Positions 34,835-45,690 of a stretch of DNA of 64,000 bases are shown here, piece after piece. Origin of the DNA: Isoetes taiwanensis (Eukaryota; Streptophyta; Lycopodiopsida; Isoetales; Isoetaceae). A model generated the notes under the pieces. It saw nothing but the letters and a program-made list of their open reading frames with translations, made no database searches and was not told where the DNA came from. Every line of letters starts with the position of its first letter. Position 1 is the first letter of the stretch. Where the stretch lies: NCBI GenBank assembly GCA_021234155.1, contig JAJEKV010000300.1, forward strand, positions 62,001 to 126,000. Reading direction: 5' to 3'. The translations under genes and the position numbers were made by a program.

Positions 34835-35950
34835 TCATTGCGGTCCGCGATCGATCATGGCTTTCGCTGGCTTTAGGAACTCCATTCCTACTATAAGGTC
34901 ATACCTTCCAATTTCCATGACCTCTGCCCCCATCAGCCACTTACTTCCACTAAGGTCTATGTCGAATGTGATCCTCCTCCCCTTAGTGTGCCGAATGGCG
35001 CCGTTTGCCATAGCAACTGGCCTTGGCTTAGACTTCAATACCTTGTTCTTCATTAGGGCAGCCAGCCTAGGAAATGAAGTTGTCGCGAGCTACTGTGTCT
35101 ATGAGGACTACATATGGGTTACTATCTATGATTCCATCAGCCGCAATCACTGTTGACTGATTTTCTATATCACCCGACTCAATGTTTGCACAGATATGGC
35201 ACTCACCATCTATGAAGTCCTGGGCCTCATGATGGTCGTCGTCCTCATCCGCTTCTGTTGGTGAATACCAATCTATGAGCTCTGCCAACGCTGCCTGCAT
35301 GACGAATGGGCAATCATGTGTTCGGTGCCCTGGCTGGAAGCACCTAAAACATAACTTCTTCTCGATACACTCATGTCTCTTCTCCGCCGTCGGTGTCTAG
35401 AAGGCGGCTTTAGCCGGCCCCCACGATGCATTACTGCGACTACGGTCCCCAAAGTTCTTACCACAGGCTCTTCGTCTGGCTTTGGCCTCGATGGCGTGGC
35501 TGGCTGATTGCTTACTACGGATGCTGCCCTTGATGCCCGACTGTTGACTTCCCTTGAAGGCCATTTGTTTCTCCTGGCGTTGGTGGAGCTTCTTCCAAAC
35601 TTATGGCTTTATCCCGGCCTACCGCCCCCGACTTTGGGTTGATTGCTTTCGGACTAGCCTTTTAATATTGATGTTCAATCCCTCAATGTAAGTTTTCCTT
35701 TGCTTGCCTTTCCGAAACTTCGGGAACATGGAGCTGAGTCGCATGAATTCCTCGTGTACTTTGCTACCGACAAGGTACCTGGTTCAATCGTAGAATTCTT
35801 TGGATCACTTTTGCTAGTATGTGACCTAGGCACATAATGTCTGCGAAAGGCCTTCTTTGAAGGTCTTGAATCTGCAAGCTGTTCCTTTTGAGCTTGTTGG
35901 ACTTTGCATAGCCTTTCCACGGATTCTAGCTGCCCCTATCAAGTTCTTTG
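34835..35950 (-). pseudogene. Gypsy gag C-terminus, zinc knuckle and protease
   Basis: Near 35390-35300 the frame has KKLCFRCFQPGHRTHDCPFV, a perfect CX2CX4HX4C nucleic-acid-binding knuckle. Upstream to about 35950 are basic gag-like frames (RKQ/SRP-rich). Downstream, 35300-35067 ends in NPYVVLIDTVARDNFIS, where the active-site DSG is DTV. That is followed in another frame (35053-34835) by MKNKVLKSKPRPVAMANGAI and later YDLIVGMEFLKPAKAMID, the typical plant Gypsy protease C-terminal half. Loss of the active-site Gly and frame changes indicate a dead protease. Confidence 0.8.
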
Positions 35951-36169
35951 TAGCAACTTTCCCTATATCCTTATCCTTCATGCCATAAGAGTTGCGAACT
36001 CTTCCATTTCATCAAGCCGGGCTTACGCCTCCATACGACTGTCCTTCCACGCCCGACCCAACTTCCTAGTCTTCCACACATTGCTCATAGCCTTTGTCAA
36101 CTTTCTTTTGATAATCATCTTCCTTCCTTGCCACGGCTCTTACGTGGAGTGTCGGACTCACTTTCGAGC

Positions 36170-39100
36170 TAGAACTGTCTTGGTATGCGAAGTGTCGGAT
36201 AGCTGGAGCTAGGTGGTGTTGGGCTCATACGTTTCTCCTTTTCCTCTTCTGTCTCGGCATTTCCCACGATTATCCGCCCCTCCGGTTTGTGGACCTTCCT
36301 CGATGCCTTCTTTGGGGTAAGCGGTGGAGGTGGTGGTGGGCAGTGCGTATTCTTGGGCATTCATTAATGGGGTGGCCGGTGGATCAGGTGATGCATCTGG
36401 TTCCTCATCACGGGGCGAGCCTTGCGTTGATTGCTTCCGGCGTCATTTTCGTCGTTGTTGTCATCTTGATCCGTCCAAAGCGGGGTTTACGGGTACCTTG
36501 GTGATGCCGACCTTGAGAACGAGCTGTGTTCCTTCTTTGCAAGGATTAATCATCAATGCTTGTTATTTAAAAGTACACACTAATCATTCTTGCTTACTAT
36601 TGAATTGTTGTTAAGTACAAAAGAAATCATATGAAAATTCCACTTACAAGTCAAGATCATGGTAAGACATTAATTAGTATATAGAAATACATTTGATGAA
36701 TTACATGGTAATAGCGAAGAGAATTTTCAATACTCTTTAATTAATTAACAAAACATATTTTTCTTCAATGGTGCTTCCTCATGGACTTGAAGAAGTTCTT
36801 CACATTCTTCAATCCTATCCCTTCTTGCCGGCGTTCTGCGGGATTCTTGCCGCCCGATCCTCCCTCAATGCTCTTGCCATCGAGGGTGCGGAAGTTAAGT
36901 GCGATTGCTGCCACTACTGACAAGTGTGCATCCCTGAGGTGGCCCCTTGCGAAGTCGAGAGCATGAAGTGCTACTGATCTCTTGAAGAGGATAACATGGT
37001 CTACCCCATAATCCATCTTAGCATCTTGACCAAACCACGAGAGTCGCGATAAGGGCGGCGGATTCTTCTCCTCTTGGGTTGAACTCCTTGTGGAGAACTA
37101 CCATCGCCCTTACGGCTAAGGGCCAGGAAGATAGTACACGGTGACTTATCACGCCTCCGCCCGCGGTTCCCGTACCCTTCCTCTGGCGGCCAGCGAAAAC
37201 ATCTAATCGCGACGAGATCCTCATGGTCCCTCCACATTGTTGCTGCGTTCTCAGATTGATCTTTGCGGGGTGCTTCCCCGCATGCTCCTAGAGGCGCATT
37301 GGTGGCTTGAGCTTGGGCCTCTTCGGCTTGTACAACTGCTTTGGATCTCACGGAATTCCTCCTCTGGAATGATGGGTTCTTCTCTTTGATACATACGCCT
37401 TATTTGTTGGTAGGCTTGATATGTCGACATAGTTGTCGGCTTAGGAATGTCGCTCGGCTACCTCCCTTGGAATTTCTTGGTAATCATAATCGATGAAGTG
37501 TTGCCCTGCTCCTTTGCCATTAGGCTTAGGAGCTCATCGATCTGAGGCCTTCTTCTTGACAATAGGGAAGGTTGAGGATGTCGTTGGCGAATATGTACTC
37601 CTCGCCGATCGATGATCACCGGAGTGAGGGCCGTGATACCACTTGGCGGCTCGAAGTCTCACCTTAGCACCTCTGTTCTTTGAGGCGGGCGCCTCTCCAT
37701 CCTTCTTGCCTCCCTCATCTCCCAACTTGGGTTCTCTTCTTCTTCCTCTTCATAATCTGCTCAATCGCAACCACAGGTGTTTACGATGTGGAGCCGTAGT
37801 ATTAAAGTATTCCATGATCTCGATCGTGAATGCCTATCTGCGCCGTCCAGAGTGTCGAGAGGTGCTAAGTCCAAAGGTTGAATTGACGGCTCCCCTGGTT
37901 GGTTAACTGCTCTGTACTATATGAACAAAGCTAAGGCTGCTTGGTTTGAGGCGTACCTATGCCTATGATGCTTACAGGTCATGTAGTGCGGCATGCACGG
38001 TTCTATCCATAACTTATTCTTGATCCTAGATCCCCTCCTATGGCTTGGGACCCAGGAGAGTCTAGGGATACCCACTTCCCTCCCTAGGTGGCGGACTAAC
38101 TTCCCATAATGATCATCTTTGGGAATAATGTAGTAGGGAGTTCTAGTCAAGGTGGCATGAAGATCAAAGAGATGATCAAAGACATGAAAGGCTTGCTTTC
38201 GGCGAGGGAAGTCCGCGGATGTGGGTGGCCTCGATGTACCATCTAACAAAGTTTGATGAAGCCATTGGCGAGAGATGGCTATGAAAAATGGCTTGAGAAG
38301 ATGAGTAGAGAGCTGGGAAATTGCTGAAGGTTGAGCAGCTTTGATGGGGAGAAAATGACAAATGAGGCCCCTTTTATAGACTAGGGCTGCCTCGGGTTAG
38401 TGCACAAGGGTTCCTGTTGGGGAAGACTTCAAATCTATGGCCATGGGTATCCAAATGAGCTACCATGAAATGCAATTCTAAGCAAAGCAAAGCAAGAAAT
38501 ACTACATGGCGGTTTGTTGGATGAAAATTGGTCTACAAAAATGGTGGAAAGGTTGGCTATGCGAATTTGGGCCTTAGGTGAAAGGCGGAAGGCCATTTTC
38601 CCCTGACCTTCCGATTTAAATTTGTTTGGGACTTCTATGATAAGTTTTGGAAAATTTGAAGATCCTAGCATACTTATTTGGAATTTTCTAACCTAATTTG
38701 GATCTTTCCCTGGGCTATTTGGGCAAAATTTGGTCTGACATGGCGAAACAGGATGGCTATGCTGAATTTGGGCCTTCCGGTGAAGGTGAAGGAAGGCCAT
38801 TTTAATACGACCTTCCGATTTCGAATGTTACGGCCAAAATTTAAGCTGATTTTGCCTATAGTACCTTTACTAATTTACCTTATTTGGGCGTTTACAATCA
38901 TGACGGCTACAATTAAATTTAAAATTTGAGCAACTTAAACATATTTTTATACAAAAATTGAATTCAGTTTACTACAAAATTTTATATTTATAGAGGGAAA
39001 CTTTAACAATTACATTAATTTACACAAAACTGCACCCTCAAGGGTATTCCTTGCGGATCTGGCGTGCAAAATATAGATCCTTGGGCATCGGGGTTACCCT

Positions 39101-40260
39101 CTTATGCATGAATTGCGGAGGTTTGATTCCTCGAAGAGCTGGGTGAGCTCGGCCTCGGTGGCTACCTGCGGCTTTGGTTGTGGCGGCGTCACCCTATAGT
39201 GGGTGGCGAACTCACCGCATCACCTCTTGCATGATGAGCGCTCGAAGGTGCCTTCCTTATCAAGAGATTAGTGCACTGCTGAAAGTGTCTAATCTCCCGA
39301 AAAACTCGGGCGTGCGGGGAGTTTGGTCCATGGTGGACCTTCTTGGGTTTCTCTGGCCGTGGCGGCGGCGGCTTGGGCTGGTTCTTGCTAGGTCGGCCGC
39401 CCTTCACGTAGCGTTGCACGATTAAGGCGATTACCGGTCATTATACCTCGTCCGCCGGCGGAGGTATTCACAATGCGCTTTTGGCGTCGAAGAGGCGCTC
39501 CTCGCCGAGGCTGACGATTATTTCGCCCCATATACGCTTCTTAACCACTTTGGGTGGCAGGCCGCCGGGTAAGGTGGTCTGGCGTCGGGGTTTGAGGGTT
39601 CCCCGTGGCGCTCGTCTTCCTCGTCCTCGCTTCTAGCTCCTCTTCTTCCTCCTCTGCTTCCTCGTCTTGACGAGGTTCTTCAACTCAGCGACGGTCGTGA
39701 GGCCTGTCATTCCTTCTCTTCGTCCTTCTTTCTGTTCCTCGGCTCCCTCTCGCTCCCTCTTCTTCCTCGCCGCCCTCTCTTAGGCCACTCTTGCAGCCTT
39801 CTCCTTGCCCTTCTTCTTGCCTTTGAAAAGGGCCGCCTCTTCAACTGCTCTTCAACTTTGCTCCTCAATCGCTCCTCCACCTCGTGTCCGGTGAGGCCCA
39901 AAGTGGCGGGACTTCGCCCAGTTCTCACGGGTGCCGCCGGCGAAGAGCTGCTTGCTGCTAAGCGCCTCCTCCTCGGCATCATTGATAGGTTTGGCGTCAT
40001 TTGCTTTGGAGGGAAACTCCTCTTCCCTTCTTAGGTCGAAGGTGCTCGGAATTTTCTTAGTATGTCGTCCAGCTGCTACATGCGCCATCGAGGCGTGGGT
40101 CATTTCGTTGTACTTCCTTCTTTGTCTGTTTGGTTCGAGCCATACTTGGCCGGTCTAGAAAACGAGGTGGCGTAAAGGCTGAGCAAGAGAGAGATGGTGG
40201 AGGAAAGGGTTGGAGGTGAAATGAGGTGTCGGGGGTATTTAAAAGGAGGGTCCACGGGAA
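36170..40260 (-). other. GC-rich gene-like blocks of unknown origin
   Basis: This stretch is clearly richer in G+C than its surroundings and holds many medium frames on the minus strand, none recognised. Two blocks start like genes. An ATG at 40143 (MARTKQTKKEVQRND) is preceded by TTTTAAATACCCCC near 40240. An ATG at 38265 (MASSNFVRWYIEATHIRGLP) is preceded by CTATAAAAGGGGCC near 38380. Frames then shift: 38249-37917 has HYGKLVRHLGREVGIPRLSW, 37351-37001 is charged, and 37016-36765 has VDHVILFKRSVALHALDFAR. They lie between the PBS and gag of a Gypsy element. They could be element-specific extra ORFs, captured host gene pieces or a separate retroelement. Confidence 0.4.
38365..38385 (-). promoter_or_regulatory. 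Candidate TATA-box promoter
   Basis: CTATAAAAGGGGCC on the minus strand lies about 110 bp upstream of the ATG at 38265, in a pyrimidine-rich leader. Position and sequence fit a plant core promoter for the block that begins there. Function is not shown. Confidence 0.4.
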
Positions 40261-40694
40261 TATTCTCCTACCATAAATAGGCCTACTTATTAGCCCCCTT
40301 ATTAATTACACCATAGTACCCTTATTATTAATATATGTTTAATTTCTAATACATATACTAAAATTCGTATTATACCTTTAGAATTTCAAATTTCCTAATA
40401 GTTTGAAGTATTAATTATGGATTTCGCCATTTTTCACCCAGGTCTCAGATTGGCATGATTCTTGACCCATTTTAGGTGAAATTTGATGCGGATGCATAAT
40501 TTTCACTCAATTTTACTAGAAGGTGAATTTGACTCATTGACTTCTTAACCTAATTTCGGACCCACTACCTAGGGAAAAATTTTTCCCCTATTTTTTGAGG
40601 TTCGATGGTGGAAATTTTTATTTCACACCCAGGGCCCTGTTAGACTACTTTCATGGTTATGGTGGGTGCTAGTTCTTGGTCAACCAAGAACATC

Positions 40695-40706
40695 GCTCTG
40701 ATACCA
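40695..40706 (-). promoter_or_regulatory. LTR-retrotransposon primer-binding site (initiator Met tRNA)
   Basis: On the minus strand TGGTATCAGAGC is the standard plant retrotransposon PBS, complementary to the 3' end of initiator methionine tRNA. It lies 1 bp inside the sequence that starts TGTGGCAGC at 40708 (plus sense), the expected inner border of a minus-strand 5' LTR. Confidence 0.85.
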
Positions 40707-40707
40707 T

Positions 40708-42200
40708 TGTGGCAGCTCCTTGCTAAACATATATACCTTCGTATGCTCGGGAAATCCCCCCATCCCTATGGGCTCGTCTATCCCTTTCTCGAGATGATGC
40801 GTAGTGCGGAAGGGCATAAAGGTGTCTTGCGTGCCGAGAACTATGGGCTCCAATACAATACATAAACCGCGTCGAGAACTAGCAATACAATACAACCTAC
40901 TAGGGTAGCTCAATGCATATCCATAGATGCAAAGAACATAATCATATGCCATAAAACATGGGGCTCCTACAGGTGGCTCAGACACATGAGGGAATCGTGA
41001 CTAGATAGGCCTCAAGATAGAGCGGACCGAGTCATAACAATGGTGGGGCTGGCATAAGACAATGGCTAGGGTTGACCACTCCATCCGCCCCTCCTGTGCA
41101 CACTTTGCGGATGGGCTAGATCAAAGGCGTGGCATGACTCTAACCTTCACCGGATCGCAATCCCATGGCATCACCCATCGGGACTACTCGAGGTTGCATC
41201 TCCTGGTCAGAAGCCCGAGGTAGGAAGGGTTGCATCTCCCCTTCGGGGTCTAGAGGCTCCCGCGGTGACTAGAGAATCGTGGCGACACACAATTCGTGTA
41301 CCGGTGAACCCCCAAAACAAGAGCCAGCCCGACACTTGCAACTCTTGAGAGCGAGGCTGACACCATTGCCCGGGGAGGTGTGGACCCATGCTCGGCCCAC
41401 ATGAAGTGACCGACCATAAGCCTAGCCCACTATGGGATCCCCAGAAGCCCCCACTTTCGGCGGGGATCCACCCTCCATCTTGCCTCTAGCCCGTTATGTG
41501 GTGCTTGAGTCACATCATAGCCTCCATAGCCGGTGGGTTCCTATGCATAGGCCGCAGCTAATAGGAACTAAGGGGTCTACACTAGGAGCATACTACATAT
41601 GGCCCTAGGTCTCTACCCCCCTTCCCAATACAAGAGGAGCAACATGATCAACCAATATCACATACATCACACCATGATCAATATCAATGTCATATGAACA
41701 TCTTAACCTAATCATGCATAGCTAACTAACAGTTAGGGTTCCTTGATTAGGGTTCGAGATGTTCAACAAAGGATCTAGGGTGGCTCTACTCTAGATACGA
41801 ACTACTAACCCATCTGGAGTGCTAACCTCCAGATGAACTAACATGAACTCTACTCAACCTACCTCCTCCAGAAGCGCTTCCACCCATCCCTGGCGTCTCC
41901 ATGCTCCTTGACGTGGGTCGAAGGCTTGCTCCCTCTACGATCATACACACCTTCCAGGGGCTGCTAGACTATGACGAACGGTGCTCGAAACGGGGTTTCG
42001 GGCACGTGGATGAGAGATCAGGTGCTAGGTCAGGAAAAGGGCCTAGGGTTAGGGTTAGAGCCAATATAGGTGTGGGTCCACATGGGATGCCACGTGGCAC
42101 CACTAGGATGAGGCCGTGTGGCGGTTGCTCCAATAGGATAATGCCATGTGGAAATGGGCCTTATCCTAAAGTTATCTACACTACAACCCCAACATTTGGT
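40708..42200 (-). repeat. Candidate 5' LTR of the second Gypsy element
   Basis: Bordered at 40708 by TG (plus sense) next to the primer-binding site. The region lacks coding frames of note and continues to somewhere near 42.2 kb, where low-complexity T-rich repeats begin. The outer border and a matching 3' LTR were not found, so the length is a guess. Confidence 0.5.
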
Positions 42201-42239
42201 CCACAGCTGAAAACAACAGTAAAAACACAATACGGGTTG

Positions 42240-42490
42240 TTTTTTTGAAGATTTGAAAAAAACCTACATGTAGTTATACGGACGTGTGGTTTTTCAAGGA
42301 TATGCTGTAGTTTTTCTTAAGGAGCCATGGTTTTTTTTTTAAAGAATGTGTGGTTTCTTAAGGAGGCGTAGTTTCTTTTTTAAGGATGTGTTGTTTTCTC
42401 AGGTTGTATGGTTTTTTGAAGGGTTGTTTTTTGTAAGGTGTTGTGTTTTAAGGTATTGTTTTCTTGAGGTGTGGTTTTTTATGGTTTTCT
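42240..42490. repeat. Degenerate GTTGTTTTTTAAGG-type repeats
   Basis: Successive imperfect copies of GTGTGGTTTTTTAAGGA-like units, T-rich on the plus strand. The reverse-complement type (AAAACAACACTTAAAAACAA) fills 53470-54060, so the two blocks form a distant inverted pair around the satellite arms. Confidence 0.55.
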
Positions 42491-42949
42491 AAGAATCCAT
42501 GTATGACCAAGTTGTCCATATGCCATTATGTGAGAGCTTGTAGAGCGTGAAACTTGAAGACATTCATCACTTGGAAACTTGTAGCGAAGAAAAATGGACA
42601 CTAGTTTGGCATCATATAGGCATTTCTTGAAGAATACTTGATCACAAGCATCTTGAACACGAAGTCAATGGTTGAAGACCCCAAAGTGAAAGTTTGGAAG
42701 ACCACTTGAATTTCAATGGTACTTCGCATGAGCCATGATGTTAGTTCTTAAGGTATGATTTGCTATTTCCCAAGGTCTTCACTACCATTCCACCGAGAAA
42801 AAATCATCTCTGTATCCATAATTTTCTCCCTTTTCATACACCATTGCCATTTGTCGAGACCAAAGTTTGCAAGACCATTTTTCCTAGTCAAAAGTACACC
42901 ATTTATCCATCACATACAAAAAATTGCTAAAATTCCATCCAATTTAGCT
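42491..42949. other. No recognisable gene
   Basis: Non-coding sequence between the T-rich repeats and the satellite. Nothing assignable. Confidence 0.5.
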
Positions 42950-44645
42950 CAGGCTCAAACATGCCAAGGTGGCTCAAACATGCCATGCAGGCTCCAATAT
43001 GCCACGTAGGCTCTAACATGCCACCTAGGCTCAAACATGCCATGTGGGCTAGTCAAGGTGGCTCAAACATGTCATGCGGGCTCCAACATGCAACCTAGGC
43101 TCCAACATGCCAAGGTGGCTCAAACATGTCACGTGGGCTCCAACATGCCACCCAGGCTCCATCATGCCAAGGTGGCTAAAACATGCCACCTAGGCTCCAA
43201 CGTGCCACCTAGGCTCCAACATGCCAAGATGGCTCAAACATGCCACCTCGACTCCAACATGCCACCTAGAATCAAACATGCCAAGGTGGCTCAAACATGC
43301 CGCCAGGCTCCAACATGCCAAGGCGGCTCAAACATGCCACGTGGGCTCCAACATGCCACCTAGGCTCCATCATGCCAAGGTGGCTCAAACATGCCACCTA
43401 GGCTCAAACATGCCAAGGTGGATCAAACATGCCACACAGGCTCCAACATTCCACCTAGGTTCCAACATGCCAAGGTGGCTCAAACATGCCACGTGGGCTC
43501 CAACGTGCCACCTAGGCTCAAACATGCCATGCGCGCTCCAAGATGCCACCTTGGCTCCAACATGCCAAGGTGGCTCAAACATGCCACATGGGTTCCAACA
43601 TGCCAAGGTGGCTTAAACATGCCACCTAGGCTCAAACATGCCAAGATGGCTCAAACATGCCACGGGCTCCAAAGCATGCCACCTAGGCTCAAACATGCCA
43701 AGGTGGCTCAAAAGATGCGTGGGCTCCAACATGCCACCCTAGGCTCCAACATCCACCTTGGCTCAAACATGCCAAGATGGCTCAAACATGCCATGGGCTC
43801 CAACATGCCAAGGTGGCTCAAACATGCCACGTCGGCTCTAACATGCCACCTAGGCTCCAATATGCCAAGGTGACTCCAACATGCCACCTAGGCTCCAACG
43901 TGCCACCTAGGCTACAAACATGCCAAGGTGGCTCAAAATGCCATGTAGGCTCAAACATGCCCACGGGCTCCAACATCCACCTAGGCTAAAACATGCCAAG
44001 GTGGCTCCAAGCATGCCATGCCAGGGCTCCAACATGCCAACTAGGCTCAAACATGCCAAGGTGGCTTAAACATGCCACGTGAACTCCAGCATGCCACCCT
44101 GGGTGGCTCAAACATGCCACCTAGGCTCCAACATCCACCTAGCCTCAAACATGTCAAGGTGGCTCAAACATGCCACGAGGGCTCCAAAATGCCACCTCGG
44201 CTCGAACATGCGAAGGTGGCTCAAACATGCCACCTAGGCTCCAATATCCACCCACGGCTTAAACATGCGAAGATGGCTCAACATGCCACCTAGGCTCAAA
44301 CATGCCAAGGTGGCTCAAACATGCCACATGGACTCCAACATGCCAAGGTGGCTCAAACATGCCACGTGGGCTCCAACATGCCACCTAGGCTCCAACATGC
44401 CACTTAGGCTTCAACATCTGAAGGTGGCTCAAACATGCCACTCATGTCAAACATGCTAAGGTGGCTCAAACATGCCACGCGGGCTCCAACACGCCAAGGT
44501 GGCTCAAATATGCCACTTAGGCTCAAACATGTCAAGGTGGTTGAAACATGCCATGTGGGCTCCAACATGCCACCTAGGCTCCAACATGCCAAGGTGGCTC
44601 AGGCATGCCACCCAGGCACCAATATGCCACCTAGGCACTCCAAGC
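42950..44645. repeat. 19-bp satellite array (large block)
   Basis: Roughly 85-90 units of 19 bp with three recurring variants: CAAACATGCCAAGGTGGCT, CCAACATGCCACGTGGGCT and CCAACATGCCACCTAGGCT. These are often arranged in the order A-B-C, giving a 57-bp higher-order unit. Because 57 is divisible by three, long repetitive frames (for example 43391-43873) stay open. They are artefacts. Each unit contains a small inverted core (GCCANNNTGGC or GCCNNNNNGGC). The array is the outer part of the left arm of a large inverted repeat. Confidence 0.9.
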
Positions 44646-45690
44646 GGTGACATGGCATGCCAACTAAGCAAGGCCAAGTTTTGACTAGGCCAAAATGAAA
44701 AAGATGTCCATCTTTGGTCTTTTCATTTGGTGATGTTGGCAAATTTTTGGTTGACATGGCTAGATGGTGGTGATGTGGACATGATGACCGGGACTTTATG
44801 CAAGAAATATGATAACCTTTAGAATTTTTGGTAGAGGAGTTTGGCAAGGGATAGAATAGGGATCTTGAAGAACTAAATGGCCCGACACCTTTCCCCAAAT
44901 CGAACCGGGCCGGGACTTAGCCATGCGACTTCCTCACGGAGGGAGAGGCCGGACCCCGGAGGCCGGACCTCATAAAGGTTGCGGAGGTAGCCTTTCCTGC
45001 TAACGATCCTCCAGGAGGGCAAATGCCAATGCCCCTCCTCCCGGGCTTCGGTTTAAGCTATCGGCTTGTTGAATCCACCGTTCAAGTAACCTACTTCAAG
45101 TAAATTCAAAGAAATCCAAGATCCGTCTGAAAGAACTTATCAAACCGCGAAGCGTCCTAGGGTCGACCGTGTAGAAACCCAAGTGTTTTGTCGTCCAAAC
45201 AGTACAAAGGTCGAATCTGACTAGGATACGGCCTCCGAAACGTAAACCCTGTGGTTTTCTAGGTTATTGAAGGGTTGACGTTATGGAGGTCGCGATTTAG
45301 TCGGTTGCACTTGGGACATGGTCAAGAAGCTGCGATTAAAAACATGAAGCAATAGGCCCTGAAGGAATGGGGTTTGGATCTATTGGCCATCGAATGATCC
45401 CAAACAATTTTGCTCTTGCAAAAAGCGCTCTTGGCTTCTATTTGCCATTATGGGAGGAAGATAAATCCAAACCCCATTCCGTCAATTCCTATTGCTTCGC
45501 GTTTTCAATTGCAGCTTTTCGGCCATGTTCCAAGTGCAACCGACTAAAACTCGGCCTCCAAAACGTAAACCCTTCAATAACCTAGCAACACACAGGGTTT
45601 ACGTTTCGGAGGCCATAACAATGTTTAAATTGAAACGCACTAATTTAAGAAGTGTGTTTGAAAGATTCCTCTAAAAAATCTAAAAATCTT
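44646..45690. repeat. Left arm of a large inverted repeat
   Basis: From the satellite inward, this segment is the reverse complement of 48540-49566, with clear but imperfect identity. Shared stretches include CAAGGCCAAGTTTTGACTAG, GGCATTGGCATTTGCC, GGTTTGATAAGTTC and AAACCCAAGTG. Compared with the right arm it lacks about 430 bp between CAGTACAAAGG and TCGAATCTGA (near 45210), the part that carries the open frame there. It has gained a foldback insertion (45230-45614). Confidence 0.88.
45230..45614. mobile_element. Foldback element (about 385 bp) inserted in the left arm
   Basis: The ends are inverted repeats starting GGCCTCCGAAACGTAAACCC, and similarity between the halves continues for about 170 bp each, leaving a loop near 45375-45470. 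In the right arm the corresponding site is uninterrupted (AGGATATGGAACAAAGTTTA), so this is an insertion. ATA flanks both sides and may be a 3-bp target duplication. It has no coding capacity and the shape of a MITE or foldback transposon. Confidence 0.8.

Larger units (their letters stand above)
34331..40706 (-). mobile_element. Second Ty3/Gypsy element, 5' half from PBS to start of RT
   Basis: On the minus strand the order is primer-binding site (40706-40695), GC-rich gene-like blocks (40143-36170), gag with zinc knuckle (about 35950-35330), protease region (35120-34835), and the start of reverse transcriptase (34458-34331). The reverse transcriptase breaks off at the LINE junction near 34330. 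The distance from PBS to zinc knuckle (over 5 kb) is far longer than usual for gag. Either extra sequence was inserted or captured, or two elements abut. Confidence 0.6.

Noticed and set aside
40057-40143. MARTKQT start at 40143 resembling the histone H3 N-terminus
   Set aside because: Only seven residues match. The next residues (KKEVQRND) differ and no histone fold follows.
42045-42062. TTAGGGTTAGGG-like words as an interstitial telomere
   Set aside because: Only two copies, and the usual plant telomere unit is TTTAGGG.
43037-44684. Long open frames of 60-160 codons on both strands in the satellite, rich in MPRWLKHA/CHLGSN-type repeats
   Set aside because: They are translations of a 19-bp tandem repeat whose 57-bp trimer stays in frame. 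There is no independent sign of coding, and the frames occur in several phases and on both strands.
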